Source: Littorina saxatilis
Taxonomy: Eukaryota > Mollusca > Gastropoda > Littorinimorpha > Littorinidae
Direction: 5' to 3'
Assembly: GCF_037325665.1 (NCBI RefSeq)
Contig: NC_090261.1
Coordinates: 34,417,973 to 34,481,972, forward strand
DNA: 64,000 nt
Shown piece after piece: positions 24,701 through 34,528 of the stretch. Each line of letters opens with the position of its first letter. Position 1 is the first letter of the stretch. The position numbers and the translations under genes are program-made. Under the pieces are notes generated by a model that did not search any database, was not told where the DNA came from, and saw only the letters and a program-made list of their open reading frames with translations.

Positions 24701-27700
24701 TGATTTGAAACTGGGAGTCCTTGGAAGCCAAATCTGAAACTGAAGAACTCCTTGCAAATAATTTACATAATTTTGAGCTCCGTTTCCATCGAGATACTAG
24801 GATGACTGTTGGAGCGGTTTGTGATGCTGATTGGTTGTTGGGTTTTCATGTCCCTTCATCCTATTTGGCTATTCGTTTGTAATGCAAACCCGTTACCTTG
24901 GTTAAAGGTACTTGAGATATAAAGCTGGCAGCACTTTGACGTACTTTCTGACTTGTTTTAGCTTGTGTTATGGCTGTGGTTTCCGTAAAATCAGACAAAG
25001 GACCAAAATCATCATCACTAGTTCTGCCATTGAAACTTCTTTGCAAAATTGAAGTTGTGGCTGTCAGATGAAATCACTCGTGGGTAACTCTTCCAGGTAA
25101 CTACAAAACTACACAGGAGATCCTATCTCGTCTGGACAAGAACGTGCCAGGCCTAGTGATGGTGGCCATGCGGCGGATTTCTCTGGAGCGTCGCCAAGGC
25201 AACCACGAGGAGGCAGAGGGGCTGTTCAAGGAGTACCTGGAGAAGACAACCAGCAACAAGTGTCGCACGTTCTTTGCCATCAAATATACCAGATACCTGC
25301 AGAAGGTTTGTCCTTTGACATACTTAGCATAATTAAAACAAATATGGAAGAGTTAGTTGTCGTCGTTTGTCGTAGAGTGCGTATACATCCGGTTTGCTCC
25401 CCGCCAAAAGGGAACTACGTGGGTTTGGCTTCAAAGTTTTCCTTCTTCTAGGAGAGTTTCCTTCCAGGGATGATGAGCCTCCCTTGCCCTCATTTGTAAT
25501 TCGGAGTGGTCTTCTCCTAGGCTGACTGCTTTGGTCTTGCTGATGAGTTCAGCCTACCCAGGATTTTTCTAGAGTTGTCCGTCTCATAGGCAGTTTACTG
25601 TGCAAAGTTAACGAGCACTGAGTTAGTGTAAAACAGTCGGACTTGCCCTGGTGACCACATCTTGATAATGACCACCTGCCCACCGCAACCACCCCAAAGA
25701 TCCCGACAATTTTGTTAATATAATTTTATATATAATTCACCTTTCCATAGCGACCACCTGTCTATAACAACCTCTTTGTGTCAGTCCTGTGGGTGGTCGT
25801 TAATAGACAGGTACGTCATCGATTATATCCCTTTAAGCTTACTTGATTGTGTTGGCATCCCGCAGAGGGGCACTGCGGTTATGAAATTAAAGGCCCCTCC
25901 TGTTTTTGGAACCGCAGGAGCTTTCTAGTTTGCTGTTAGGTAGATTTTTGGTTCCTCTTTCCTGTCATGCTCTCTTTTTCTTCATGAATTCTTTTCTTTT
26001 TTCTGCCTTCTTGCTCATTCACCTGTATTTTTTCCAAAAATCTCTTCTCTTGCCGCTTGTCTCGCGATTCATGTATAGTTTAATCTGTTAGTGTTCTGAT
26101 GTAAGTCCAGCAGTAGATAGGTTAAGCCTATTTTAACATACTGGAAACTGGTAATCTTCCAGTAGGTATTAATTTAGTTTTACTAAAGCCTGCTGGGACA
26201 CAAGTAATGGGTTAGTGCATTTGTAAACAGGAATCGCTTGACAAGTGGCCCCCTTCATCCCCCCCTTCCTCGTCCTGATATGGCTCTGCGTAGTCGGCTG
26301 GACGTTAAGCAACAAATAAACAAACAAACAATTGTGTTGGCAGTCTCAATCTTTTTTGATAGTTGTAGCAATTTTGGAGTATAAGGGAAGTGTTGGTTTC
26401 TTGTTTCTTGCCACTGATTTCTACTGTATGTTTGTTGATTTGTGAGTGTGATGGAGAGGATGGGGCTGGGGTGAACTGGCAGGCATGATTTTGGCTAAAG
26501 TTTGCAAGGACCTGTTGGAACATTGTTGAGTCTGTATCACTGCACCAAGTACCTGTGATGTTCATTTCTGTGTTTCAGGTCAGAGGTGATACAGAAAGAG
26601 CCAGACAGGTGATCAAAGAAGCCAGCAGTATAGACCAGGTACATTTTCCAGTTTATCTTATCATTTAAAGATGTATGAATGTATAAGGTTAGCATGGTTC
26701 TGCACTAAATGTGTGTGTGTATGCTTGCTTGTTGGTTCTATTGCATGAAACATTGACTTACGTATTCAAACTGGAAGGCCTCTGTTTCAGCAAAACGAGC
26801 GACTTTTTCTACAAATGCTAGACGTGGAGTACCAGGCACATCCAGTGGATGAAAACAAGGTTATGGATGTCTTCCAATCCATTCTGTCCAGTGACCTATC
26901 CATTGAGTTCAAGGTCAAAATCTCACAACGACGTATGGAGTTCTTGGAGGATTTTGGAACATGTATAAAAAGGCAAGCAAGCGACAGATCGAAGTAGCTC
27001 TTTGGCGTTTTTAGCACACTTGTGTAGGTGGCAACTCTTGCTAGTCAGCATTGTAATTTGTCAATGTTTTGACAAAACACGTTGCCAACAGCAAACTCTG
27101 GTGGTTTGATCAGGTCACTATAGAACTTAGTTTTGCGTGACTCTATCCAAAAGAGAACAATGCAAAGAAAATTAAGTTGTTGTTTTAATACGTTGTAGAC
27201 TGACAGCAGAATTACTGTTCAGGGAAGGAAGAACAGGAACACCGAGACCAAGGACACCATGAGAGCTCCGGGCATGAAGGGCCACAAGTGCCAGGACACA
27301 TTTTTTGATGATTAATGAGATGATGATGATGATGCTATGGATTTCGAATTTGGTTTGAGACTACGTGACAGGGCAGCACTCTACGCTTACTTTCATAATA
27401 TATCCTGGCGTCAACCAGGCCCAAGAACTGCTGCGGTGTTGGTCAGGTAAACAATACCTGAGCACCTTCATAGTCGAATTCGTGAAGTGAATAACACTCG
27501 GCTGTGTGATCCATGCCTTCCCATAGGAACCATAGCACTTCCACTCTTGGTAGGAGCTGGCCATAGCCCGAAAAAAACATGACTGATGGGATTCGAACCC
27601 ACCGCAGCCCAATGAGCTAATCACTGCGATAGATTGAAGTAGCTCTTTGGCTTTATTAGCAGACTTGTGTAGGTGGCAACTCTTGCTAGTCAGCATTGTA

Positions 27701-29714
27701 ATTCATCAATGTTTTGACAAAACACGTTGCCAACAGCAAACTCTGGTGGTTTGATCAGGTCACTATAGAACTTAGTTTTGCGTGACTCCATCCAAAAGAA
27801 CAATGCAAAGAAAATTAAGCATTTTTGTTCTGCTAGAAGTAATTTTTAATTGTTTGTTTAGACAGGGAAGAAAGTTATCTTCCAGGGATAAAACAGAAAT
27901 TGTTATCACAAAGACGGGCGCTGTGGCGGGGTGGTAAGACATCGGCCTCTTAATCGGAAGGTCGAGGGTTCGAATCCCGGTCGCGGCCGCCTGGTGGGGT
28001 AAGTGTGGAGATTTTTCCGATCTCCCAGGTCAACTTATGTGCAGACCTGCTAGTGGCTTATCCCCCTTCGTGTGTACACGCAAGCACAAGACCAAGTGCG
28101 CACGGAAAAGATCCTGTAATCCATGTCAGAGTTCGGTGGGTTACAGAAACACGAAAATACCCAGCATGCTTCCTCCGAAAGCGGCGTATGGCTGCCTAAA
28201 TGGCGGGGTAAAAACGGTCATACACGTAAAATTCCACTCGTGCAAAAACACGAGTGTACGTGGGAGTTTCAGCCCACGAACGCAGAAGAAGAAGAAGAAA
28301 GAAGAAGAAGTTATCACAAAAAAACGGAGCCAAGTGGTTACAACCTGGATTATAAAAAGGTTTTTAAAGCATAGTTCTGAGTATAGGTGAGAACTGTTTT
28401 TTTAATTCTTTCTGTGTTTTTGTGTTGTGTTGCAGAATAACTGAAGCCTATGATGAGCATCAGAAACTGGTGAAGGACATGAACAGCGATAAGAGGAAAC
28501 GGCTCCCTGATGGCGGGTGAGTTCAGCTTGTAATCCACTCATTTAGTTTACTTTCATATATTCAGAGAAAGTGTCAAAAAACCAAGATTGGTAGGTTATT
28601 TGAATGATTAAACGTAGGTTATTAAACGTTCAATAATCTTCCAATCTTTTCTTTTGATTCTACATTTAGGAATGTTAGCAGTCTATTCTTAGATTTCTGT
28701 TCAGAGTAAGGTTTGGATTTTCATTGCTTTAGCACACTTGTGTAGGTGGCAACTCTTGCTAGTCAGCATTGTAATTGGTCAATGTTTTGACAAAACACGT
28801 TGCCAACAGCAAACTCTGGTGGTTTGATCAGGTCACTTTTGAACTTAGTTTCGAGCGACTCCATCCAAAAGAGAACAATGCAAAGAAAACAAAGCATTTT
28901 AGTTGTCTTAAAAGTAATTTGTAATTGTTTGTTTTGACAGGGAAAAAAGTTGTCATCTTCCAGGGATAAAACAGAAATTTTGATTACAAGAAACGGAGCC
29001 AAGTGATAACAACTTTTTTTGCTGAAACATTGAAGCAAATTTATACTTTGTCGTCATTTTTTGTGAACAACGGTTAAACTTAAGGATGAATAACAAGAAA
29101 AAGTAGGGTGATATTTCCTCCGTCTGCAAGTGATTTTGCTACTTAAGTAGTTTAAATTGTCATTTTTGCTGTTTTATGAACAGCTACTGGAATGGAAAAT
29201 CTGACCTGCCTTTTTTAAGTTAATATTATGTGAACAGTTTTATACACATGTGCATGCATGTGGGAGGAATGACAGTCAAAGATGACTTTGCCAAGTATAA
29301 CAGCAGGGTGTATAAACTGAGGACATACAAAAAAAGGGACAAAAGGCAAAGTGGACTCACAAAAACGTGTTCTTTCTACAGTGATGAACCAGCAGAGAAA
29401 AAAGTGAAGGTAGAGGTCACGCCAAATGGAGCACCTGAACCTCCAACCAGTGTTCCCCCTCCCCCTGATCCTGTCTACCCCAGCTACCCTACCTGGGGCT
29501 CTTACCCTGTGAGTATATCTCTATATTCATAATCATATCATGCTTATATATATATCTCTTTTGTCTTCGCTATGTTCCAAAGGACACACAAAATGATATA
29601 AAGTATGGTATAAACCGTCAATGATTGAAAGGAAAGTTGAAGAAACTCACCAAGTATGCGTTGTATATATAAAAAAAACGCTCGCGCTGGACCAGAGTAC
29701 TCTTCAGACATTCC

Positions 29715-29746
<32 letters not shown>

Positions 29747-29825
29747 CTCTCTCTCTCCCTCACTCCCTCCCTCTCTCTCTTTCTTTCTTACACACACACC
29801 CACACACACACGAGTACAGACTCAT

Positions 29826-29902
<77 letters not shown>

Positions 29903-30754
29903 CAGTAACACTAACACATGTGCACAAAATGAATCGAACCCGGATCACTTTGGCCATAGACTCTCTCGTGCTCTCTGTCTCTCTTTCACCGAGACCAAAC
30001 CCTGCATTGTAATTTCTTTGCCGAGACCATTTCCCCACACGTTGTCTGGCTTGCACTGAAATCATGCTTTTCTCGTCACTGCGTGACGTGTTCGCCGCCC
30101 AAGTCTGCCCTTTAGTTCAGGCTGTTCGCAAAGCGACCAGCCTCCCACCGCAAAAACTCCCACCGTTAAGAGTGGCTTTTGCGATTTATTTCGCATTTAG
30201 GTCCCAGGTAACATTATGAAGTTTTAATACGATCAATCGGACCTATTATCAAGTTAGTGTATCAACTTTTGAACGAACTGCGCCCAGTAGTTTCCCAGCA
30301 ATAAGCTGTTAAGTGGAGACGAACAGACAGACACACAATTAAAGTCTGCAGGACCCTAGTACTGCGTACTTGGGGATAAATCATTGTATGGGAAGGGAAG
30401 CTAAAGGATATAAAAAGGTAAAATAAAAAAATAAAATGAACAAAAGTGTGCCGTCATTTACAATACAAGCTTTCAGCCAGTGAACAGTGATCGTAAGTTA
30501 TTTTCAGCCTGACGTCAAAATATTATATTTCCTGATCGGTAAGACGATAACAGCTCTGCGAGTCTTCATACTGTAGTTTGAAATCTGTAGTTTTGCTTGC
30601 AAAATTTTCTTGTTTTCAATGTTTTATGTCTGTTTTAGATTCAAAGTTACACGCCGTGTGCATACTTTTTTTCCAGAGTTATCCCAGTTATCATTCCCAG
30701 TGGCCAAGCTATCCCCCTCCTCCAACCTACAGCAGTGGATACAACTACTACTGA
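3758..30754 (+). CDS. PRPF39: Pre-mRNA-processing factor 39 (PRPF39), 15 exons, complete
   Basis: HAT-repeat protein of the U1 snRNP, acting in the nucleus in 5' splice-site recognition. Exons: 3758-3803, 4714-4895, 14462-14587, 18401-18516, 19280-19447, 19829-20018, 23362-23472, 23810-23974, 24453-24582, 25097-25305, 26579-26638, 26791-26972, 28436-28516, 29382-29508, 30677-30754. All phases close, giving 656 aa (human about 669). Family landmarks in order: [157 protein letters not shown] and a Pro/Tyr-rich tail ending GYNYY. Intron 12 appears to use a GC donor (AAAAG|GCAAGC); other donors are GT. Intron 2 (9.6 kb) is almost entirely nested transposons. The start was chosen for its ATG in AAAATGGCA with a good donor and matching phase. 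Confidence 0.93.
4240..4640 (-). mobile_element. LINE 3' end fragment in PRPF39 intron 1
   Basis: The minus-strand frame 4537-4256 reads like the carboxy end of jockey/CR1-type LINE reverse-transcriptase proteins: [11 protein letters not shown], then [21 protein letters not shown], then [19 protein letters not shown]. Only this tail is present, so it is a 5'-truncated dead copy. Confidence 0.65.
6700..7435. repeat. Foldback array of GCGAAATGGGATG-type units
   Basis: The left arm (about 6705-6945) is built of units like CCATCCCATTTCGCCCCC. The right arm (about 7025-7435) carries the reverse complement (GGGATGGGGGCGAAATGGG), interspersed with AAAATGACACTTGGCCTGT. The arms could pair into a long imperfect hairpin. 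Confidence 0.75.
7601..7830. mobile_element. MITE with AGGCAAAAA ends (CGACCCTA family)
   Basis: Inverted ends AGGCAAAAAAAAAAAA and a GGGGGGGGCCTT end enclose inverted GTCTGTTTACGGTA / TACCGTAAACAGAC motifs and several CCGACCCTATTTTTT blocks. The same design recurs at 41321-41669 and 44838-45748. Confidence 0.6.
8136..9260. mobile_element. TIR DNA transposon inside the LINE
   Basis: The ends are CATAGCTGCCAAC and GTTGGCAGCTATG. CCTAAT repeats outside both ends (8130-8135 and 9261-9266), and removing the insert restores the LINE reading through DTLMDMV. Near its right end it has a GC-rich hairpin (GGGGGGCATGCCCCC) like those of the hAT-type elements in this window. No complete transposase is seen. 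Confidence 0.75.
10392..11207 (+). mobile_element. Family A HINE-like element, copy 1 (inside LINE RT)
   Basis: It starts ACATTTAGTCAAG, has TGTGTG/TCTGTCTG microsatellite near the 5' end, a subterminal CTTGACTAAATGT, a hairpin (CGCCTTACGCG) and the end ACTTGTT. It sits exactly between LINE codons for GPLLF and YINDI, after a run of five T. No coding capacity. Confidence 0.8.
11971..12275 (+). mobile_element. Short element with a 3' terminal hairpin inside the LINE
   Basis: It begins TTACACCCCCGGTATAGGGG and contains (GTTT)n. It ends in a long stem whose arms are GGTCAAAGGGAAATAACC and GGTTATTTCCCTTTGACC (about 12211-12262). It interrupts the LINE tail between KSSF and PTSEEF. The boundaries are approximate. 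Confidence 0.6.
15495..15541 (+). mobile_element. Family A HINE-like 3' end fragment
   Basis: Only the terminal 47 bp is present: TTGACTAAATGT, a hairpin GCTTAACGC and ACTTGTT followed by T-rich DNA. The rest of the element is absent. Confidence 0.6.
15629..16973 (+). mobile_element. hAT-like DNA transposon remnant in PRPF39 intron 3
   Basis: The ends CAGGGGTGTCG and GGCAACACCCCTG are inverted, with CTTTT repeated outside each (15624-15628 and 16974-16978). A lysine-rich start ([14 protein letters not shown], about 16004) and [14 protein letters not shown] (about 16220) resemble the amino end of hAT-type (KIAA1586/ZNF862-like) transposases; the rest is decayed or missing. A GC-rich hairpin after CTTCAGCTTCAGGGGGGC sits near 16700. 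Five-base duplications occur in some hAT groups. Confidence 0.65.
17496..17669. mobile_element. Mariner-type MITE, intact short copy
   Basis: The left end is CAGTGGAACCTCTG and the right end CAAGTTTCACTG, each with TA outside. The interior has GTCTTAAAGTGGAGG-type motifs shared with 14031-14252 and 38076-38271. Confidence 0.7.
18715..19108 (+). mobile_element. Family C HINE-like element, copy 1 (PRPF39 intron 4)
   Basis: It starts GGCTCACGTAAG after a T run, has CTGTCTGTGCGTGCG and ATGT microsatellites, a subterminal CTTACGTGAGCC, a hairpin AGGCTTCGCCT and the end CTCTTGTT. The second copy is at 43122-43607. Confidence 0.75.
20342..20771 (+). mobile_element. tRNA-derived SINE nested in the family A element
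   Basis: A box GTGGCCGAGTGGTAACGC and B box GAGTTCGACCC are readable; the head resembles tRNA-Ser/Leu. The 3' end GCGCGATATAAGACTTCAT matches a SINE tail seen alone at about 24165-24240. TAAAC repeats on both sides. Confidence 0.75.
21003..21512. mobile_element. piggyBac-like MITE nested in the family A element
   Basis: The inverted ends are CTCTTAACGTCC and GGACGTTAAGAG, with TTAA outside each (20999-21002 and 21513-21516). Removing it restores AATTAATGACTTTGG of the family A consensus. Inner GCGCGGT motifs are repeated near the right end. No transposase is recognised. Confidence 0.8.
22163..22709 (+). mobile_element. Family B HINE-like element, copy 1
   Basis: It starts GAGTCACTTGAG after a T run, has subterminal AAGTGACTC, a hairpin GAGCGTTTGCTC and the end CTTCTTGTT. 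Almost identical to 45021-45565, so recently active. It carries two perfect DR1 motifs at 22344-22356 and 22363-22375. Confidence 0.8.
22344..22375 (+). promoter_or_regulatory. Two DR1 nuclear-receptor motifs in the family B element
   Basis: TGACCTTTGACCT is the reverse complement of AGGTCAAAGGTCA, and AGGTCACAGGTCA follows seven bases later in the opposite orientation. Both are exact direct repeats of AGGTCA spaced by one base, the known site type for RXR, HNF4 and COUP-TF receptors. Binding here is inference only. Confidence 0.55.
22812..23005. repeat. ~185-bp dispersed repeat, copy 1 of 4
   Basis: The copy starts TAGCTCTTTGGC and contains GTGTAGGTGGCAACTCTTGC and CACGTTGCCAACAGCAAAC. The other copies are at 26994-27180, 27643-27828 and 28727-28905, all in PRPF39 introns. 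The repeat class is not known. Confidence 0.8.
24160..24240 (+). mobile_element. SINE 3' tail fragment
   Basis: CATGCGCCTTGAGTCGCC and GCGCGATATAAATCCTCGTA followed by AAATAAATAAAAATAAATG match the tail of the SINE at 20342-20771. The head is absent. Confidence 0.6.
26994..27180. repeat. ~185-bp dispersed repeat, copy 2, adjoining PRPF39 exon 12
   Basis: The copy begins only about 22 bp after the GC donor of exon 12. It has the same core as copy 1 (GTGGCAACTCTTGCTAGTC). Confidence 0.8.
27355..27640 (-). mobile_element. tRNA-derived SINE, minus strand
   Basis: The reverse complement of 27590-27635 reads TTAGCTCATTGGGCTGCGG and GGGTTCGAATCCC, an A/B-box pair. The body extends left to about 27355. 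It separates copies 2 and 3 of the 185-bp repeat. Confidence 0.5.
27643..27828. repeat. ~185-bp dispersed repeat, copy 3
   Basis: Same core as the other copies. A downstream extension (ACAGGGAAGAAAGTTATCTTC) is shared with copy 4 and is broken by the SINE at 27916-28306. Confidence 0.8.
27916..28306 (+). mobile_element. tRNA-derived SINE with target duplication
   Basis: The head has GTGGCGGGGTGGTAAG and GGGTTCGAATCCC; the body ends in (GAA)n. GTTATCACAAA flanks both sides, an 11-bp duplication. A second copy, inverted, lies at 49788-50167. Confidence 0.85.
28727..28905. repeat. ~185-bp dispersed repeat, copy 4
   Basis: Same core as copies 1-3, with the ACAGGGAAAAAAGTTGTCATC extension afterwards. 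It lies in PRPF39 intron 13. Confidence 0.8.
29713..29899. repeat. (CA)n microsatellites in PRPF39 intron 14
   Basis: CA tracts at 29713-29742 and 29826-29899, separated by CT-rich sequence. Confidence 0.9.
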
Positions 30755-30875
30755 AATAACTGATGGATATTTCATCATTGCCATTTTTGCTGTCATCATT
30801 ATTGCACAAAAACAGTCTTCATTCCCATGACATGTTTTCATGAGAATTTGATGCAGTCGAGTAAAGAAATATCAA

Positions 30876-31882
30876 AATAAATGTCATCAAGTGTATGTGC
30901 TGTAATGAGAGAGGGTGTGTATGTGTAGGTGAATGTGGAATACAGAATCTGAGAGAGAGAGAGAGGTATTGGTCGACTTGAAACATGCTGGGAAAACATT
31001 TGGTGCATTTGACTTGACCATCAATAACTATTGTGCTTCTATTTTGTTGTGGTGTAGGAGCTTTCAACAATGTGAATGGTCAAATTAAAAGCAAAGAAGC
31101 TAAAGGGAAGACGGACCTTGAAACACGTGATATGCAATTTTAGTGTCTGCAAAAGACTCGCAGTAAGGTTGGCGTGCTATGCAATGCTAGTACCTTCTTC
31201 TTCAGCGTTCGACGATGGCTGTGTCTAGATTCTTTGGCCCGTGATGTTGATGAAGTGGGCTGTCATTTCCTGGTGCTAGTGAGTACCAAATTCAGTGTCT
31301 TGGATGTAAGCTGGTCCTTGCTGAAAAGTTAAATCTGTGTGATGCTAACTACTTTTGGCAGATTGGTTGCAAAGATGCTGAGCATTTCGATTTTCATCCT
31401 GCATCAACAGGAACAAGAGACCCACTCTGATCTTGTTCACACAAAGGCGAGGTGCACAGCTGACATGCCACTACACCAATGGCAATGCCCCCTTTGTTGC
31501 ATTTTGTCATGTGTTGCCAAACATGCAGGGCACATCCAAGACACTGAATCAATTTATAGCAACCATAGATCCGTATGTAGCAACCTTTAGCATAAACTAG
31601 CCTCCTAGTCCTAGCTTATCCTCTGTATCTTGTACATGCCTTTGATCACCTCTGTGGTGGAAGTTAAATAAAAACAAGGTTGTGATTGGCAAGTTGTGAG
31701 GACATTGAGAGCACTGCTGTTATGGTCATTGTAGTGCTTTGAATCTTTTTACAGTGTTTTTGAGTGCGATGGAAAGTAAAGGAAGCAATCGAGTAATCAA
31801 AATACTGTTTGAAAACGGGCGAGTCGGGCTTTGTTGAATGCATTTGGTTTGCCAAACTGTTGTGCTTATTTCGTTGAATAAA
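30876..31882 (+). promoter_or_regulatory. PRPF39 3' UTR with candidate poly(A) signals
   Basis: AATAAA occurs at 30876-30881, 31667-31672 and 31877-31882 after the stop at 30754. The transcript end probably lies just after one of these; I cannot tell which is used. No coding sequence is seen here. Confidence 0.6.
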
Positions 31883-31899
31883 AGCATTGGGAAAACTTG

Positions 31900-32520
31900 A
31901 TATGTTCATGGTGTTCTATATCTTAATGAAATGGGTCACTCTCCTGAAAACTGGTCAGATGTGTGACTTGAGTGCCCAAAAATAAAGTTAGTCAAAATTG
32001 AAATATTTTGGTGTGTTTGGTTTGTTTAACATCTCAACTTTCCAACACAAGGTTTTGAAAAGCAAGATAAACTTTTGGAAATGTTGTAATTTAAGATAAT
32101 GTGTTGAAGGTTGCCTCGTCTCGCGTGAAACACAGGAGACCATTAGAGGCACATTTTTACTCTTATCATAAAAAAATTACAAGTGATTATCATGCAATTT
32201 CCAATGAGATACAATAGAAATTGCTTCATAGAAGTACCAGAAGTTTCAAAATATACCATACACTTACATAATGGGGGGATTACTATGAGGACGCCAGATC
32301 AACAATTTCCTCATTCACAGAAAACCTTTCCAGCAAGTGATCAGAAATTGCTATCTGCAAAATTGTATGATTTAAAGAATCTCCATGAATACTTAAACAG
32401 GACTATGGACATACTTTGAAAAATCTTGGTAATACATGCAGATATTCATCAAATGACACAGAACGTCTCGCGTGTAACCATGGACACCGCAAACAAACAC
32501 AGACACCAATATCAGTTAAC
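31900..32520. other. Intergenic stretch, no feature seen
   Basis: AT-rich DNA between the PRPF39 3' end and the tail of the unidentified minus-strand gene. TTTATT at 32527-32532, which is AATAAA on the minus strand, is a candidate poly(A) signal for that gene. Confidence 0.4.
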
Positions 32521-32610
32521 CATGGGTTTATTTCAGTCAAAACGAAACAACTTTTTATTGAAATGTGTGTCTGCCATGTCTGTCAAGAGTTGGGACAGGC
32601 AGCCCCTCAA

Positions 32611-33182
32611 CTACTGTACTTCCTCAAACTTCACAAAAAATATCTCCTCCACAGCAGGCCACACAAACGATGATCCTTGTTTCCTAAGTAAACGGACAGC
32701 CACCCCATTCCCATCCAGTGTGTCAATCTGTGGACAGACAAATGAACCTTTCTTAAAATAGAAAAATTAAAAATAGTAACTGAAAAGGTTTACATCATGA
32801 ATTAAAAATAGTGACACCAATAAACTTGGAAATGTCTACCTCAGAAAAGCAGACAACTGAAGCTCTCCATTCATACCAACTAGGGGTAATTTGGTACTTG
32901 AAATACATGTATAAATGTAATTGATTCCATATGTAACCTGCACTTACCATGCCATGGAAAGACTTTGCTATGAATGTCTGCACAAATCAGTATGGATACA
33001 GAAAATTAAAAAAAATGACTGCATGCAAGCAAAGTCATTCCAGTATAATAAGATTAAGATTAATGAAAAACATGTTAAAACAATTATTTACAGTAGAAAC
33101 GTACCGGTCTCTCTGATCTGCTCCTGGATCAGCATTGACTGGACTGGCAGAAAGGATAGGAGCATTAGCAGCATCCTGGCAT
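32611..33182 (-). CDS. Unidentified gene, last three coding exons
   Basis: Exons on the minus strand: 33182-33092, 32977-32948 (30 nt) and 32727-32611 with a TAG stop. All have good acceptors, the donors are GTAAAT and GTAAGT, and the frame stays open across the joins. The encoded tail runs PGADQRDRYVSTTFIAKSFH, then GMIDTLDGNGVAVRLLRK and QGSSFVWPAVEEIFFVKFEE. This spacing (a beta-rich stretch, V-R-L-L-R, then F-x-W-P-x-x-E-x-I) resembles a small carboxy-terminal domain I associate with invertebrate proteins of transposon or unknown origin; I cannot name it. Upstream exons are not resolved: a family A element fills 33352-34528, and a CG-rich region at 35000-35130 could hold the promoter. A poly(A) signal lies about 80 bp downstream. 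Confidence 0.55.
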
Positions 33183-33351
33183 CTGAAAAAAAAGTATGCA
33201 ACAGTTGGAGTCAGATATTTTAATTGCTACCACAGCTTTACATCGCACATTGAGGTACATAACAGTGCATGTTACAACCGTCAAGATCCCAAGATACACA
33301 CATTGGAAATCAGAGTGGTTCTGTCCTGAACACATCCTCGTAACACAAAGA

Positions 33352-34528
33352 AACAAGAAGTCGCGTAAGGCGAAATTACTACATTTAGTCAAGCTGGGGA
33401 ACTCACAGAATGAAACTGAACGCACTGCATTTTTTAACAATGACCGCAGTGAAACTGACGAGCCTGTTTAGGGCGGTAGTGGTTTCGCTGTGCTGCATAG
33501 CACACTTTTCTGTGCCTCTCTTCGTTTGAACTTTCTGAGCGTGTTTTTAATCCAAACATATCATATCTATATGTTTTTGGAATCAGGAACCGACAAGGAA
33601 TAAGATGGAATTGTTTTTAAATCGATTTCCGAAATTTAATTTTAATCATAATGTTTATATTTTTAATTTTCAGAGCTTGTTTTTAATCCGAATATAACAT
33701 ATTTATATGTTTTTGGATCAGAAAATGATCAAGAATAAAATGAACGTAGTTTTGGATCGTTTTATAAAAAATAAAATTTTAATTACAATTCAGATTTTTA
33801 ATGACCAAAGTCATTAATCAATTTTTAAGCCTCCAAGCTGAAATGCAACACAAAGTCCGGCCTTCGTCGAAGATTGCTTTGCCAAAATTTCAATCAATTT
33901 GATTGAAAAATGAGGGTGTGACAGTGCCGCTTCAACTTTTACAAAAAGCCGGATATGACATCATCAAAGACATTTATCCAATAAAAGAAAAAAAAACATC
34001 AGGGGATATCATGCCCAGGAACTCTCATGTAAAATTTCATAAAGATCGGTCCAGTGGTTTACTCTGAATCGCTCTACACACACACACGCACAGACACACA
34101 CACACATATACACCACGACCCTCGTCTCGATTCAACTCAACTCAACTCAACTCAACTCAAATTTTATTGGCTTCAATTTTCAAAGAAGAATTTGTCTTGC
34201 GCTTGGGAGAAAGTAAGAGTATAACATATAAAAACAGCATTCATATCACATTTCATGTATCACACACAGTAATCACTAGTATAAGCCTACAATTATCACA
34301 TTTGTACCTGTATCATACATGCAAATAAATAGTATCACATTTCCACGTATCACACACAATATATACATTACATAACATACAGCAAGCTTCCATCTCCCGC
34401 GCCCCCCCCCCCCCCCCTCCCACACATACATATCCTCGCACGTGCGTCGACTCCATACAAATGACATCATCATTAAACTTCGATTCCCCCTCTATGTTAA
34501 AAAATTTAGTCAAAACTTGACTAAATGT
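33352..34528 (-). mobile_element. Family A HINE-like element, copy 3, minus strand
   Basis: Read on the minus strand it starts ACATTTAGTCAAG after T-rich DNA and ends with the CGCCTTACGCGACTT hairpin and CTTGTT. An insertion of about 340 bp beginning (AACTC)n lies at about 34136-34480, flanked by TCGATTC on both sides. Confidence 0.75.
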
